Made by a program: the position numbers and the translations under genes
The notes under the pieces: generated by a model
Seen by the model: only the letters and a program-made list of their open reading frames with translations
Told to the model about the DNA's origin: nothing
Database searches by the model: none
Part shown: one piece after another, positions 1-7,660 of the stretch
Numbering within the stretch: position 1 is the stretch's first letter
Layout: each line of letters opens with the position of its first letter
Assembly (NCBI GenBank): GCA_002403095.1
Contig: DHHC01000016.1
Span: 62,001 to 126,000, forward strand
Length of the DNA stretch: 64,000 bases
Reading direction: 5' to 3'
Source of the DNA: Leptolinea sp. UBA4782
Lineage (GTDB): Bacteria; Chloroflexota; Anaerolineae; Anaerolineales; Anaerolineaceae

Positions 1-1076
1 TGCTCCAGCGGATCGCCGATCTTGATCTTCTCTGTCAGCGCTACCAGTCGTTCCGCCAGGGCATCATAGACGCTTTCCTCCACGAACACACGCGAGCAAG
101 CCGAGCATTTTTGCCCCTGCAAGCCAAAGGCAGAGCGCATGATCCCGAGGGCGGCGTCGTCCAGGTTGGCATGTTTCGAAACGATGGCCGGGTTCTTTCC
201 GCCCAGTTCCAGGATAGAAGGACGCACATAGCGCCCCTGTGCAAAGTTGCGGAAAATGCGCATGCCCACATCCAGCGAGCCGGTGAAAGTGATACCATCC
301 ACCTCAGGGCTGTCGATCAATGCCTGCCCGAGGCTGCTGCCGGGACCGGTAACATAGTTAAAAACACCCTCCGGCACCCCGGCATCCCGCAGGCATTCAG
401 CGATCAGGCGTGGCACCCAGGGGGTGTCGGTTGCAGGCTTGAAAACAACAGTATTTCCGGCTACCAGCGCTGCAGCTGTTGGGCCGCCGGTGAGCGCACC
501 CGGGAAGTTGAACGGGCTGATTACCAGCCACACACCGTATGGGCGCAAGACCGATGTATTGGTGCTGGTCAACCCGACGAGCGGGTCAGCTTTCATCTTG
601 ACCACATAACCGTCATGTTCTTCCATCTGCTCGCATGGGTAGCGGAACAGGTCTGCAGTTTCAGCCACATCCCCCAGCGATTCCATGCGGTTCTTGCCGA
701 CTTCCAGTGACATGACAGCACCGATCTCATAAATACGCTGGTCCATCAGGTCGGCGGCTTTGCGGATGTATTCCACCCGCTTTTGCCAGGGGGTGTTCTT
801 CCAGCCCGGCCAGGCTTTGCGTGCCGCTGCCAGGGCTGCCGCAGCATCTGCCGGGATGCCTTTCTGGAATACCCCCAGCACCACAGATGTATCGATCGGG
901 GTGCGGTCTTCAAACTTTTCAGAGGCAAAGACATCTTTACCGCTTATGATCATGGCATGTTCTCGACCCAGGTGCGCTTTCACCTGCGTTACCGCATCCG
1001 AAAAGCGGGTATGCATGACCTCGGGGGGATTGAACATGGTTGAATACGTTAACTTGAAATTTGAGTCAGTTGACAT
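1..1076 (-). CDS. rocA: L-glutamate gamma-semialdehyde (P5C) dehydrogenase, 3' part missing
   Basis: NAD-dependent aldehyde dehydrogenase that oxidises glutamate semialdehyde to glutamate, the second step of proline catabolism. The gene runs off the left edge, so only about 358 N-terminal residues of an expected 510-550 are present. Visible motifs are the Rossmann stretch FTGSLDVG, the general-base region ELGGKNPAIV and the catalytic-cysteine region GQKCSACSR, whose wording is typical of the RocA/PruA group rather than other aldehyde dehydrogenases. The start at 1076 (MSTDSNF) is preceded by an AGGAGGA ribosome binding site. No proline dehydrogenase is visible, but it could lie beyond the edge. 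Family assignment is firm; the exact substrate is inferred from the motif wording. Confidence 0.88.
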   Translation of the reverse strand, partial: MSTDSNFKLTYSTMFNPPEVMHTRFSDAVTQVKAHLGREHAMIISGKDVFASEKFEDRTPIDTSVVLGVFQKGIPADAAAALAAARKAWPGWKNTPWQKRVEYIRKAADLMDQRIYEIGAVMSLEVGKNRMESLGDVAETADLFRYPCEQMEEHDGYVVKMKADPLVGLTSTNTSVLRPYGVWLVISPFNFPGALTGGPTAAALVAGNTVVFKPATDTPWVPRLIAECLRDAGVPEGVFNYVTGPGSSLGQALIDSPEVDGITFTGSLDVGMRIFRNFAQGRYVRPSILELGGKNPAIVSKHANLDDAALGIMRSAFGLQGQKCSACSRVFVEESVYDALAERLVALTEKIKIGDPLE

Positions 1077-1336
1077 ACATTATCCTCCTGTATAACGCGA
1101 AGAAAGAACACTACCTTTCCCGGTGTGGAACAACCAGCATAAAAAGTATATCTGAAGCTGGAAAGAAAGTCAAAAAAACGGGCAGCCGAAGTCACAGGCT
1201 GGAATATTTTTGGACAAAGAAAGGTTTATTTATTACCTATACGCAACAATGGGACTGTAATGGTTGAAACCGCGGATTTTACAGGTAAAATTAGGGCAGG
1301 ATTGCATGAAATTACCCTGCTGCCTTAAGGATGGAT

Positions 1337-1846
1337 ATGGAACAAACTTTTGATGATAAAGTAAAAAGCTCGCCATTACCGGTTGTCGTTGATTTTTGGG
1401 CGCCCTGGTGCGCCCCCTGCAAAATGATGAAACCAGCTATTGCCAGCGTGATGCAGGAATTCGAAGGGCAGTTCCTGCTTATCGAAGTAAACACCGACGA
1501 AGACCAGGAGCTGACCCAGGGTTTCAACATCAAGAGCATCCCAACCCTGATCGGCTACAACCAGGGCAAGGAAGTCGCCCGGCGGGTAGGAGGGATGTCT
1601 GCCCGCGACCTGCGCGCCTTTTTCCTGGCTGTGCAAAAAGGCGAGGCGTACACCGGGATCGATTCACAAAGCCGCACCTTCCGCCTGGTTGCCACAGCCA
1701 TTCTATTATTCCTGGCTTTTAACAAGGGGTTCAACTGGATCGTGCTTGTCATGGCAATCGGTATGCTTCTCTTTGCCACTTATGACAAGCTGCCCTTGAA
1801 GAATATCCAAAAATGGTTAAAAGAGCGAAAAGGCGGCACTTTTTAA
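1337..1846 (+). CDS. Thioredoxin-domain protein with C-terminal membrane hairpin
   Basis: A thioredoxin fold occupies about residues 1-105, with the redox site WCAPC at residues 24-28 and a cis-proline stretch SIPTL. It is followed by two closely spaced hydrophobic segments (around FRLVATAILLFLAF and WIVLVMAIGMLLFA) and a basic tail. The membrane part resembles the small DUF2892/YgaP-type hairpin, so the thiol domain probably sits at the membrane; its side is not obvious because no signal peptide precedes the domain. I chose ATG 1337 because AAGGA at 1327-1331 is well spaced from it; ATG 1331 would overlap that site. A general thiol-disulfide reductase role is inferred; the partner is unknown. 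Confidence 0.8.
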   Translation: MEQTFDDKVKSSPLPVVVDFWAPWCAPCKMMKPAIASVMQEFEGQFLLIEVNTDEDQELTQGFNIKSIPTLIGYNQGKEVARRVGGMSARDLRAFFLAVQKGEAYTGIDSQSRTFRLVATAILLFLAFNKGFNWIVLVMAIGMLLFATYDKLPLKNIQKWLKERKGGTF

Positions 1847-1892
1847 GGGGCTATCCGAGAACAATTCGTTGCGAGAGTAAAAAGTAAAAACA

Positions 1893-1916
1893 CAGGGTGC
1901 AAAAATATGCACCCTG
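1893..1916 (-). terminator. Intrinsic terminator of the PIG-L gene
   Basis: A perfect 9-bp stem (CAGGGTGCA at 1893-1901, TGCACCCTG at 1908-1916) with a 6-nt loop. Read on the minus strand it is followed at once by a T-rich stretch (TGTTTTTACTTTTTA), the expected arrangement downstream of the minus-strand gene ending at 1954. It may also serve the converging thioredoxin gene, although the plus-strand T-tract is weak. Confidence 0.75.
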
Positions 1917-1953
1917 AGTATTATGCCATTTATTCATTGTACCTTTGAGCGGA

Positions 1954-2814
1954 TTATTGCACCCCTTCGAACAAATCCCTTTCCATCTGCCGGGTTTGCA
2001 CCGGAGGATAAGCCCGCATGAAAGTATCTTTGGCGCTGAACAACCGTAGCAGGAAACCCAGCGGGCCGCCCCCCATCCTCTTTCCACCCTGCGACTCATG
2101 GCATGCAGAAGCTTTAGCCCGCAGCTTCTCCACAGAGGCGTAACGGATAATTGCATGGGTTGGGAAGCTCACCCGGGCTATCGCCTCAAGGTCAACATCC
2201 TTGTTGGTTCCGAATTTTGTGGGATCCTTTCCTACCAGTTTCATCAGCCTGACCGCAGCACGAATGAAACCCTTTGGCATGGTATGGTAATACAGCTTTT
2301 GAACAGCATACCCTTCCATCCCCGGATCCCCATTTTCAGATTGTTTCGCAAGTTCTACCCCTGCTACGGTCGCTTTATGGATGGCAATATGGTCAGGATG
2401 ATAATACCCTCCCACAGGGTCAAAAGTCAGCACCACCTGAGGTTTTAGCTTGCGGATCCAGTGTGCCACCTGCTCAGCCACCTGCTCTACCGGCTGGGCA
2501 GCCAGCGCTGATGGGTGGGTGTTATCCGGCGAGCCTGGCATACCCGAATCACGGTAATCCAGGAAATGGACTGCCTTCAACCCGAGCATATCAGCGGCAC
2601 AGCACAGCTCTGATTCGCGCCGCTCGGCAATGGAGGAAAATCCTTCCAGCAGTTTGGGGTCCATCTCACCTACCTCGCCGCGTGTAGCGCAAACCAGGTG
2701 TACTTCCACTCCCCGGCTGGCATAAAGCGCCAGGGTTCCCCCCATACCAAAAGTCTCATCATCGGGGTGCGCCAGCACCGCCAGAAGAACTTGTTTTTGT
2801 GAAGGATAATTCAT
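1954..2814 (-). CDS. PIG-L / LmbE-family N-deacetylase
   Basis: Zinc-dependent deacetylase of the PIG-L superfamily (relatives: MshB, Mca, BshB), which removes acetyl groups from N-acetylglucosaminyl compounds. The metal site AHPDDE lies at residues 15-20 and a second HPDH motif appears after VGGYYHPDH near the middle. Length (286 aa) fits the family. It stands alone between a terminator and the unrelated lipoprotein gene at 2863, with no low-molecular-weight thiol biosynthesis partners beside it, so the substrate (mycothiol or bacillithiol precursor, or a glycolipid) cannot be settled from this window. Confidence 0.85.
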   Translation of the reverse strand: MNYPSQKQVLLAVLAHPDDETFGMGGTLALYASRGVEVHLVCATRGEVGEMDPKLLEGFSSIAERRESELCCAADMLGLKAVHFLDYRDSGMPGSPDNTHPSALAAQPVEQVAEQVAHWIRKLKPQVVLTFDPVGGYYHPDHIAIHKATVAGVELAKQSENGDPGMEGYAVQKLYYHTMPKGFIRAAVRLMKLVGKDPTKFGTNKDVDLEAIARVSFPTHAIIRYASVEKLRAKASACHESQGGKRMGGGPLGFLLRLFSAKDTFMRAYPPVQTRQMERDLFEGVQ

Positions 2815-2862
2815 GGTTATCAGTTACCTTTTATTATCTAATACTAAAGATCAGAGTACCGG

Positions 2863-3708
2863 TCAGGGTTGCACGAACGACAAGACACCCTGAGGGGCAA
2901 TGAACTCTGACATGGCAGCATAAGGCACCAGCACCTGCTGCGGACCGGCAGCATAAGCTGCCACCTGGTAGGGATCGAAATAAACAACCAGCCCTTCCGG
3001 TGCGAGTGTCCAGCTTGTGTAATTCCCCATAGTCGGGCCTGCCCCTTCGGGGAATTCCAGCACACCGCGTTCCTGCAAGTCTTTCAGGCAGTAGCTGCTG
3101 AGAGCTCCCAGCCAGTCAGTTCCCAGTGTAAACAAGTCTGGCAGCAGGACCATATCGCCACTCGCAAGGTTATAGGTCAATGTTTTGGAATAGGAAACCG
3201 GGTGGGCTGCACCGGCGGTAAAAGCATAAAACTCAAACCGGACGCTGACCAGGGAGTGGTCATTGAGGGTCACCTGGTGGGCTGCATCCAGGGTTGAGCG
3301 GATATCTGGCATGTTGGCAGCGCGCCATTCTTCGATCTCAATCAACCCTTCGATGAAATTCTTTTGTTCTCGCTCCATCAACAAATGGACCTGGGAATTG
3401 AAAGGATCTGCATACACAGCATCCCCTTCCATAACAACCGACTCAAGCAGGATGGTGTAGGCTGGTGTCTCAGAGTAGGCTTCCAGCATTTCAGAAAGCA
3501 GGGACGCACTGGCAGGAGCCGGAGGTACCGGTGACGCAATAACCGGGGTCCATGTGGCAAGCGGTGCAATCGCCGGTGCGGTCTGGGCAATCGGCGGAAG
3601 GGCCGGCAGAGTGCTGGTGGGCTGCACTGTCGGGGCAGCTCCGGGCAGTATTCCACAAGCAGATGTTGAAAGCACCAGGAAAAGGAAAATGATCGCAGCC
3701 TTTTTCAT
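2863..3708 (-). CDS. Lipoprotein with DUF3298/RsiV-like domain
   Basis: The N-terminus (MKKAAIIFLFLVLSTSAC) is a lipoprotein signal with a cysteine after STSA, followed by a Pro/Thr-rich spacer. The folded part contains the order typical of DUF3298 (GDMVLLPDLF, a Leu-rich helix, then LAPEGLVVYFDPYQVAAYAAG), as in the extracytoplasmic half of RsiV and relatives. It is therefore an exported, membrane-anchored protein of unknown function. ATG 3708 was chosen over the upstream TTG at 3720 because GAGG lies just ahead of it. The gene follows the MoeB-like gene with an 8-bp gap, which suggests co-transcription, but no functional link is evident. Confidence 0.75.
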   Translation of the reverse strand: MKKAAIIFLFLVLSTSACGILPGAAPTVQPTSTLPALPPIAQTAPAIAPLATWTPVIASPVPPAPASASLLSEMLEAYSETPAYTILLESVVMEGDAVYADPFNSQVHLLMEREQKNFIEGLIEIEEWRAANMPDIRSTLDAAHQVTLNDHSLVSVRFEFYAFTAGAAHPVSYSKTLTYNLASGDMVLLPDLFTLGTDWLGALSSYCLKDLQERGVLEFPEGAGPTMGNYTSWTLAPEGLVVYFDPYQVAAYAAGPQQVLVPYAAMSEFIAPQGVLSFVQP

Positions 3709-3716
3709 ACCCAGCC

Positions 3717-4868
3717 TCAATACTGTTTCATACCCGGGTCAACCTGCACCGCCCAGCCATTGATTCCCCCCTTAAGATGTTTGACATCCGGAAAACCAGC
3801 CTGTTTTAACATGACAGCTGCCTGCAGACCGCGCGATCCCGTCCGGCAAAACACCACCACCGTGCGATCCCTGGGGATTTCGCCCAGCCTTCCAGTCAGC
3901 CGCTCAAGGGGAATGTTTATTGCAGCAGGCAGGGAAGATACCTGGGTTTCCACCGGGTCGCGCACATCCACAAGGGTAATATTTTCCCCGTTCTTCAGGC
4001 GGTCATACAACTCAAGGGGAAGCAAATCAAACTCAGGTGAATCCTGGGCGCCTGCCCTCCGGTAGGGTGCACCGCAGAATTGTTCGTAATCGATTAATGC
4101 ATGGATGGTTGGCGCTTCGCCGCATACCGGGCAGGCGGGATTCTTGCGCAGCAGGATCTCGCTGAAGCGCATTTCCAGCGCATCGAGCAGCAGCAGCCTT
4201 CCGATCAAAGGCTGTCCAATCCCAAGCAAAACCTTGATGGTTTCGTTTGCCTGGATTGTGCCGATGATACCAGGAAGCACTCCCAGCACCCCGGCGGAGG
4301 AACAGCTTGGCATCAGCTCAGGTGGCGGCGGGGCGGGGAACAGGCAGCGGTAACACGGCCCGCTCCGGCTGTCAAAAACGCTCACCTGACCTTCAAAGCG
4401 GAAGATGGAGCCGTAGATGTACGGTTTTCCAGTTAGCACAGCAAAATCGTTCAGCAGGTAGCGGGTAGCAAGGTTGTCGCTGCCATCCACCAGCACATCG
4501 TACCCTTCAGCGATTTCGGTAATGTTGTTGGAGGTCAGGACGGCATTATATGTTTCCACCTGCACGAACGGGTTCAGGTCAGAAATCCTTGCCCTGGCGC
4601 TGTCTACCTTGGGCGTCCCAACTGTACTTGTACCATGGATGATCTGGCGCTGCAGGTTGGAGTCTTCCACCATATCATAATCCGCCAACCCGATCCGCCC
4701 GACCCCGGCTGCAGCCAGGTAAAGTGCGATGGGCGATCCCAGCCCCCCGCTGCCAGTGATCAGGACCGAAGCGCCTTTTAATCTTTTCTGACCTTCCACC
4801 CCCACTTCCGGCAGCATTAAATGGCGGGAATAGCGGAAATATTCTTCCTGAGACAGCTGTATATCCAT
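3717..4868 (-). CDS. moeB: MoeB/ThiF-family adenylyltransferase with C-terminal rhodanese domain
   Basis: E1-like enzyme that adenylates the C-terminus of a small ubiquitin-like sulfur carrier (MoaD or ThiS type). The nucleotide-binding loop GSGGLGS is at residues 39-45; zinc ligands are C172-x2-C175 and C246-x2-C249; the likely thiol-transfer cysteine is C189 in PSCSSAG. A rhodanese domain follows (about 283-383) with active-site C341 in CRTGSR, so the protein can pass persulfide sulfur to the carrier, as in MoeBR/MOCS3-type proteins. Start 4868 (MDIQLSQ) matches the usual family N-terminus; the reading frame is open further upstream but unlikely to be used. The sulfur carrier gene is not in the window. 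Confidence 0.88.
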   Translation of the reverse strand: MDIQLSQEEYFRYSRHLMLPEVGVEGQKRLKGASVLITGSGGLGSPIALYLAAAGVGRIGLADYDMVEDSNLQRQIIHGTSTVGTPKVDSARARISDLNPFVQVETYNAVLTSNNITEIAEGYDVLVDGSDNLATRYLLNDFAVLTGKPYIYGSIFRFEGQVSVFDSRSGPCYRCLFPAPPPPELMPSCSSAGVLGVLPGIIGTIQANETIKVLLGIGQPLIGRLLLLDALEMRFSEILLRKNPACPVCGEAPTIHALIDYEQFCGAPYRRAGAQDSPEFDLLPLELYDRLKNGENITLVDVRDPVETQVSSLPAAINIPLERLTGRLGEIPRDRTVVVFCRTGSRGLQAAVMLKQAGFPDVKHLKGGINGWAVQVDPGMKQY

Positions 4869-4930
4869 TGCTTGTATCCTTATGGACAAATCATACCAAA
4901 AAGCCGGCCTGCCGGCAAACCAGCTTCGGG

Positions 4931-4936
4931 TATACT
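4931..4936 (+). promoter_or_regulatory. -10 box (TATACT) 7 nt before the HAD gene start
   Basis: TATACT ends 7 nt before ATG 4944, so transcription would begin at or next to the start codon. There is no convincing Shine-Dalgarno sequence in between. This fits a leaderless mRNA and resembles the spacing seen at several other genes here. It lies in the 75-bp divergent gap between the HAD and MoeB-like genes. Confidence 0.5.
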
Positions 4937-4943
4937 TCAGGGT

Positions 4944-5612
4944 ATGCCTTTTTCCACCATCTACTTTGACCTGGACGATACCTTGTATCCCCCCGACAGC
5001 GGGGTCTGGGAAGCAGTGGGAGACCGGATCCTGGACTTCATGCACAATGAGGTTGGTATCCCGCTCGAAAATATTGTTGAAACCCGCATGGAGCTTTTCA
5101 ACAAGTACGGCACCACCCTGCGCGGCTTGAACATTAATTACGGGATCGACATCCACAAGTACCTGGCATATGTGCATGACATCCCGCTGGCGCAATACAT
5201 CCAGCCAAACCCCGGGCTGCGGGAAATTCTTTTGCACATCCCTGCAAAAAAATTCATCTTCACCAATGCCGATAAGGCACACGCCCGCCGCACGCTGGCT
5301 GTGCTGGGTCTTGAAGACTGTTTCGACGGCATGGTGGATGTCCTGGATGTGCAGCCATATTGCAAGCCTGACCCGGGGGCATTTGACATCGCGCTGAAAA
5401 TTGCCGGAGAGCTGGACTATCAGCACTGCATCCTGGTAGATGACCACGAACAGAATCTGCAGGTTGCCCGCCAGCTGGGAATGTACACCATCAAGCCCCA
5501 CTCATGCGCCACGTCAACCGCTGCAGACGCCTGCATTCCCAACATCAACGACTTGTCCAGGATACTGGATCCGCTTCTAAAAGAAGGTGGAAAAAACGGC
5601 AATTATTCATAA
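4944..5612 (+). CDS. HAD hydrolase, pyrimidine 5'-nucleotidase type
   Basis: HAD-superfamily phosphatase (222 aa). Motif I is FDLDDTLYPP, with the nucleophile and acid aspartates; motif II is IFTNADKAHA; motif III/IV is ILVDDHEQN. The wording YFDLDDTLYPP together with YGTTLRGL is characteristic of the pyrimidine 5'-nucleotidase group (SDT1/PHM8-like), which dephosphorylates nucleoside monophosphates. The start MPFSTIY at 4944 sits directly before motif I, as usual for this family, and is preceded by a -10 box rather than a ribosome binding site. Substrate specificity is inferred from family resemblance only. Confidence 0.82.
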   Translation: MPFSTIYFDLDDTLYPPDSGVWEAVGDRILDFMHNEVGIPLENIVETRMELFNKYGTTLRGLNINYGIDIHKYLAYVHDIPLAQYIQPNPGLREILLHIPAKKFIFTNADKAHARRTLAVLGLEDCFDGMVDVLDVQPYCKPDPGAFDIALKIAGELDYQHCILVDDHEQNLQVARQLGMYTIKPHSCATSTAADACIPNINDLSRILDPLLKEGGKNGNYS

Positions 5613-5620
5613 AATTCTTA

Positions 5621-5654
5621 TACATCAGATGTACACTAGTATTCACTGAATACT
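5621..5654. promoter_or_regulatory. Two adjacent palindromes upstream of the Ctp protease gene
   Basis: TACATCAGATGTA (5621-5633, 6-1-6) and AGTATTCACTGAATACT (5638-5654, 7-3-7) are both perfect inverted repeats packed between the HAD stop and the protease ribosome binding site (GAGGAG at 5664-5669). Neither is followed by a T-run, so operator sites are more likely than terminators. No binding protein can be named. Confidence 0.45.
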
Positions 5655-5676
5655 TAAGAGGTAGAGGAGTCACACG

Positions 5677-6921
5677 ATGAAAGCATCGCGCATCGTATTG
5701 ATCATTTTTATTGGTGTAATCCTGCTGGCAGGTACCTTTGCCGGCGGACTGGTACTTGGTTGGGCGCTGCCCGGCAGTCCCAGCGGCCAGGCAGCAACAA
5801 TCGGCGCTGGTGGAACAGACAATCCGGAAACAGATACAACTGTTACCCCTGCCGACACCAACAAACTGTTTGCCCCCTTCTGGGAAGCCTGGGACCTGGT
5901 GCATGCTTACTATGTGGACCAGCCGGTCGATGACCTGAAGCTGATGCAGGGCGCTATCCGTGGCATGATGGAGGGATTGGGGGATAAACATTCGTCCTAT
6001 ATGACCCCTGAAGAATACAAATCTGCCTCTGAAGACCTGGCAGGAAAAGAATATACCGGCATCGGCGCCTGGGTGGACACATCCCAAGATTACCTGACGG
6101 TCATGAGCCCAATGCCGGGCAGCCCGGCTAAAGCTGCCGGCTTGCGCACCGGCGACCAGTTTATCGCAATTGACGGCATTGACCAGACCGGGATCGCACC
6201 GGATGTGAGCTTAACCAAGGTGCTTGGGCCTGAAGGCACAGATGTTACCCTTACCGTCTTTCGCCCCTCCACCGAGGAGACATTTGAAGTTACTATCACC
6301 CGCGCAAAGATCACCGTGCCCAGCGCGTCTGCCGAGATGCTCGAGGGCAATATTGCTTACGTCCAGATCTTCCAATTCGGGGATAAAACCACTCCCGAGC
6401 TGCGGTCAGGGTTGAAAGAAGTGATGGCAGAGAAACCAAGCGGCATGATTGTTGACTTGCGCGGTAATTCGGGCGGCTATCTGAACACGGCAGTAGAAGT
6501 TGTTTCTGAGTTTATCAAGGCTGACCAGGTGGCGATTATTGAAGAATTTGGCGATGGCACCCGGCGCGAGCTGACCACCAATGCCGGCGGACTGGCAACC
6601 GATATCCCGCTGGTGGTGCTGGTGGATGCCGGCACAGCTTCTGCAGCCGAGATCACCGCCGGGGCGATCCAGGATTACGGGCGCGGTACGATTGTCGGCA
6701 CTGTCACCTACGGGAAAGGTTCTGTCCAGAATTGGACACCCCTATCCAACGACCAGGGCGCGATCAGGGTCACTGTTGCCCGCTGGCTGACCCCAAAGGG
6801 TAACCAGATCAATGAAATCGGGATCACTCCGGATGTAGTAGTTGAGATCACGGAAGAAGACCTTGCCAATAATATTGACCCGCAGCTGGAAAAAGCAATA
6901 GAATTACTATCCAGCCAGTAA
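5677..6921 (+). CDS. ctpA: S41 C-terminal processing protease (Ctp)
   Basis: Serine protease of the tail-specific family, anchored by an N-terminal hydrophobic segment (VLIIFIGVILLAGTFAGGLVLG) and acting outside the membrane. After an N-terminal helical region comes a PDZ domain (around GIGAWVDTS to FRPSTEETFEV), which recognises substrate C-termini, and then the protease core. The catalytic serine lies in GTASAAEITAGA and the catalytic lysine in TYGKGSVQNW; both are intact. The 414-residue length is normal. ATG 5677 has GAGGAG 7 nt upstream. Likely roles are processing or quality control of exported proteins. Confidence 0.92.
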   Translation: MKASRIVLIIFIGVILLAGTFAGGLVLGWALPGSPSGQAATIGAGGTDNPETDTTVTPADTNKLFAPFWEAWDLVHAYYVDQPVDDLKLMQGAIRGMMEGLGDKHSSYMTPEEYKSASEDLAGKEYTGIGAWVDTSQDYLTVMSPMPGSPAKAAGLRTGDQFIAIDGIDQTGIAPDVSLTKVLGPEGTDVTLTVFRPSTEETFEVTITRAKITVPSASAEMLEGNIAYVQIFQFGDKTTPELRSGLKEVMAEKPSGMIVDLRGNSGGYLNTAVEVVSEFIKADQVAIIEEFGDGTRRELTTNAGGLATDIPLVVLVDAGTASAAEITAGAIQDYGRGTIVGTVTYGKGSVQNWTPLSNDQGAIRVTVARWLTPKGNQINEIGITPDVVVEITEEDLANNIDPQLEKAIELLSSQ

Positions 6922-6974
6922 GAATCTTTAAGCTTAAAACATGCTGGGGCATGCCTGAATCCAATATGCTCTTG

Positions 6975-7003
6975 TTGCACCGCATTAGCGGGCATGCTAA
7001 AAT
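6975..7003 (+). promoter_or_regulatory. Promoter of the replication operon
   Basis: TTGCAC (6975-6980), a 17-nt spacer and TAAAAT (6998-7003) form a good sigma-70-type promoter about 67 nt upstream of the BFN-domain gene that opens the operon. Confidence 0.6.
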
Positions 7004-7070
7004 AGAAATTACCCGGTAAGCCCAGCCAGAGGGATCAGAGCATAGGCTGTACCGGCAGTAGCGAGGTTCC

Positions 7071-7658
7071 ATGCCTGCAATGATCGAAATGATTATCGAG
7101 AGTTTACGCGTCAGCCTGACCAACCAGCAACGCATAGTCGTCCTGCGGGAGCGTGACGGAGAGCGCCATTTACCCATCTGGATTGGCCAGTTTGAAGCCG
7201 AATCGATCACCCTTGCCCTGCAAGAGATCGAGGTTGCCCGTCCGCAAACCCATGACCTGCTCAAGAACGCCATCCACGCACTGAACGGCCGGTTGGTGCG
7301 GATTGAGATTGTCTCCCTGCGGGAGGACGTCTTTTACGGCAACTTGATCATCGAGGTAAATGGGGAGACCATCCAGATTGATTCGCGTCCGTCCGATGCG
7401 ATTGCCCTGGCAATCCGCTGCAGGGTTCCCATCCTGGTGTCTTCAGAGATCCTCGAAGTTGCCGGCTTTGTGCCGGATCAGGAAATTGATGTGAATGCTA
7501 CCCAGGATGAACCGGAAACGCTTACTGAAGAGCCGGCAGAGGAAAGTGAAGACCGTCTTTCAGTATTTGAAGATTTTCTCGATTCTCTTGATCAAGGAGA
7601 TTCGGATGCTGAACCTCCAGTTCCTGACAGCGATGAACCGGACCCGGACAAAGCCTGA
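7071..7658 (+). CDS. Bifunctional nuclease (BFN/DUF151) domain protein
   Basis: Residues 1-130 form a BFN (DUF151) domain: VSLTNQQRIVVLRE, LPIWIGQFEAESITLAL and IDSRPSDAIALAIR are its landmark stretches. Plant and cyanobacterial members have been described with nuclease activity, but for most bacterial members the role is unknown. The last 60 residues are strongly acidic and probably disordered (repeated E, D and P). It is the first gene of an operon with dnaB (2-bp gap), so a link to replication or DNA metabolism is likely by context. ATG 7080 (MIEMIIES) is an alternative start. Confidence 0.82.
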   Translation: MPAMIEMIIESLRVSLTNQQRIVVLRERDGERHLPIWIGQFEAESITLALQEIEVARPQTHDLLKNAIHALNGRLVRIEIVSLREDVFYGNLIIEVNGETIQIDSRPSDAIALAIRCRVPILVSSEILEVAGFVPDQEIDVNATQDEPETLTEEPAEESEDRLSVFEDFLDSLDQGDSDAEPPVPDSDEPDPDKA

Positions 7659-7660
7659 CC

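Noticed and set aside
111..710. Long plus-strand open frame opposite the aldehyde dehydrogenase
   Set aside because: It lies entirely antisense to a gene with clear motifs, has no ribosome binding site and its translation resembles nothing.
4869..5501. Long upstream extension of the MoeB-like reading frame
   Set aside because: The extra 211 residues lie antisense to the HAD gene, which has full catalytic motifs, and the family N-terminus (MDIQLSQEEYFRYSRH) starts at 4868.
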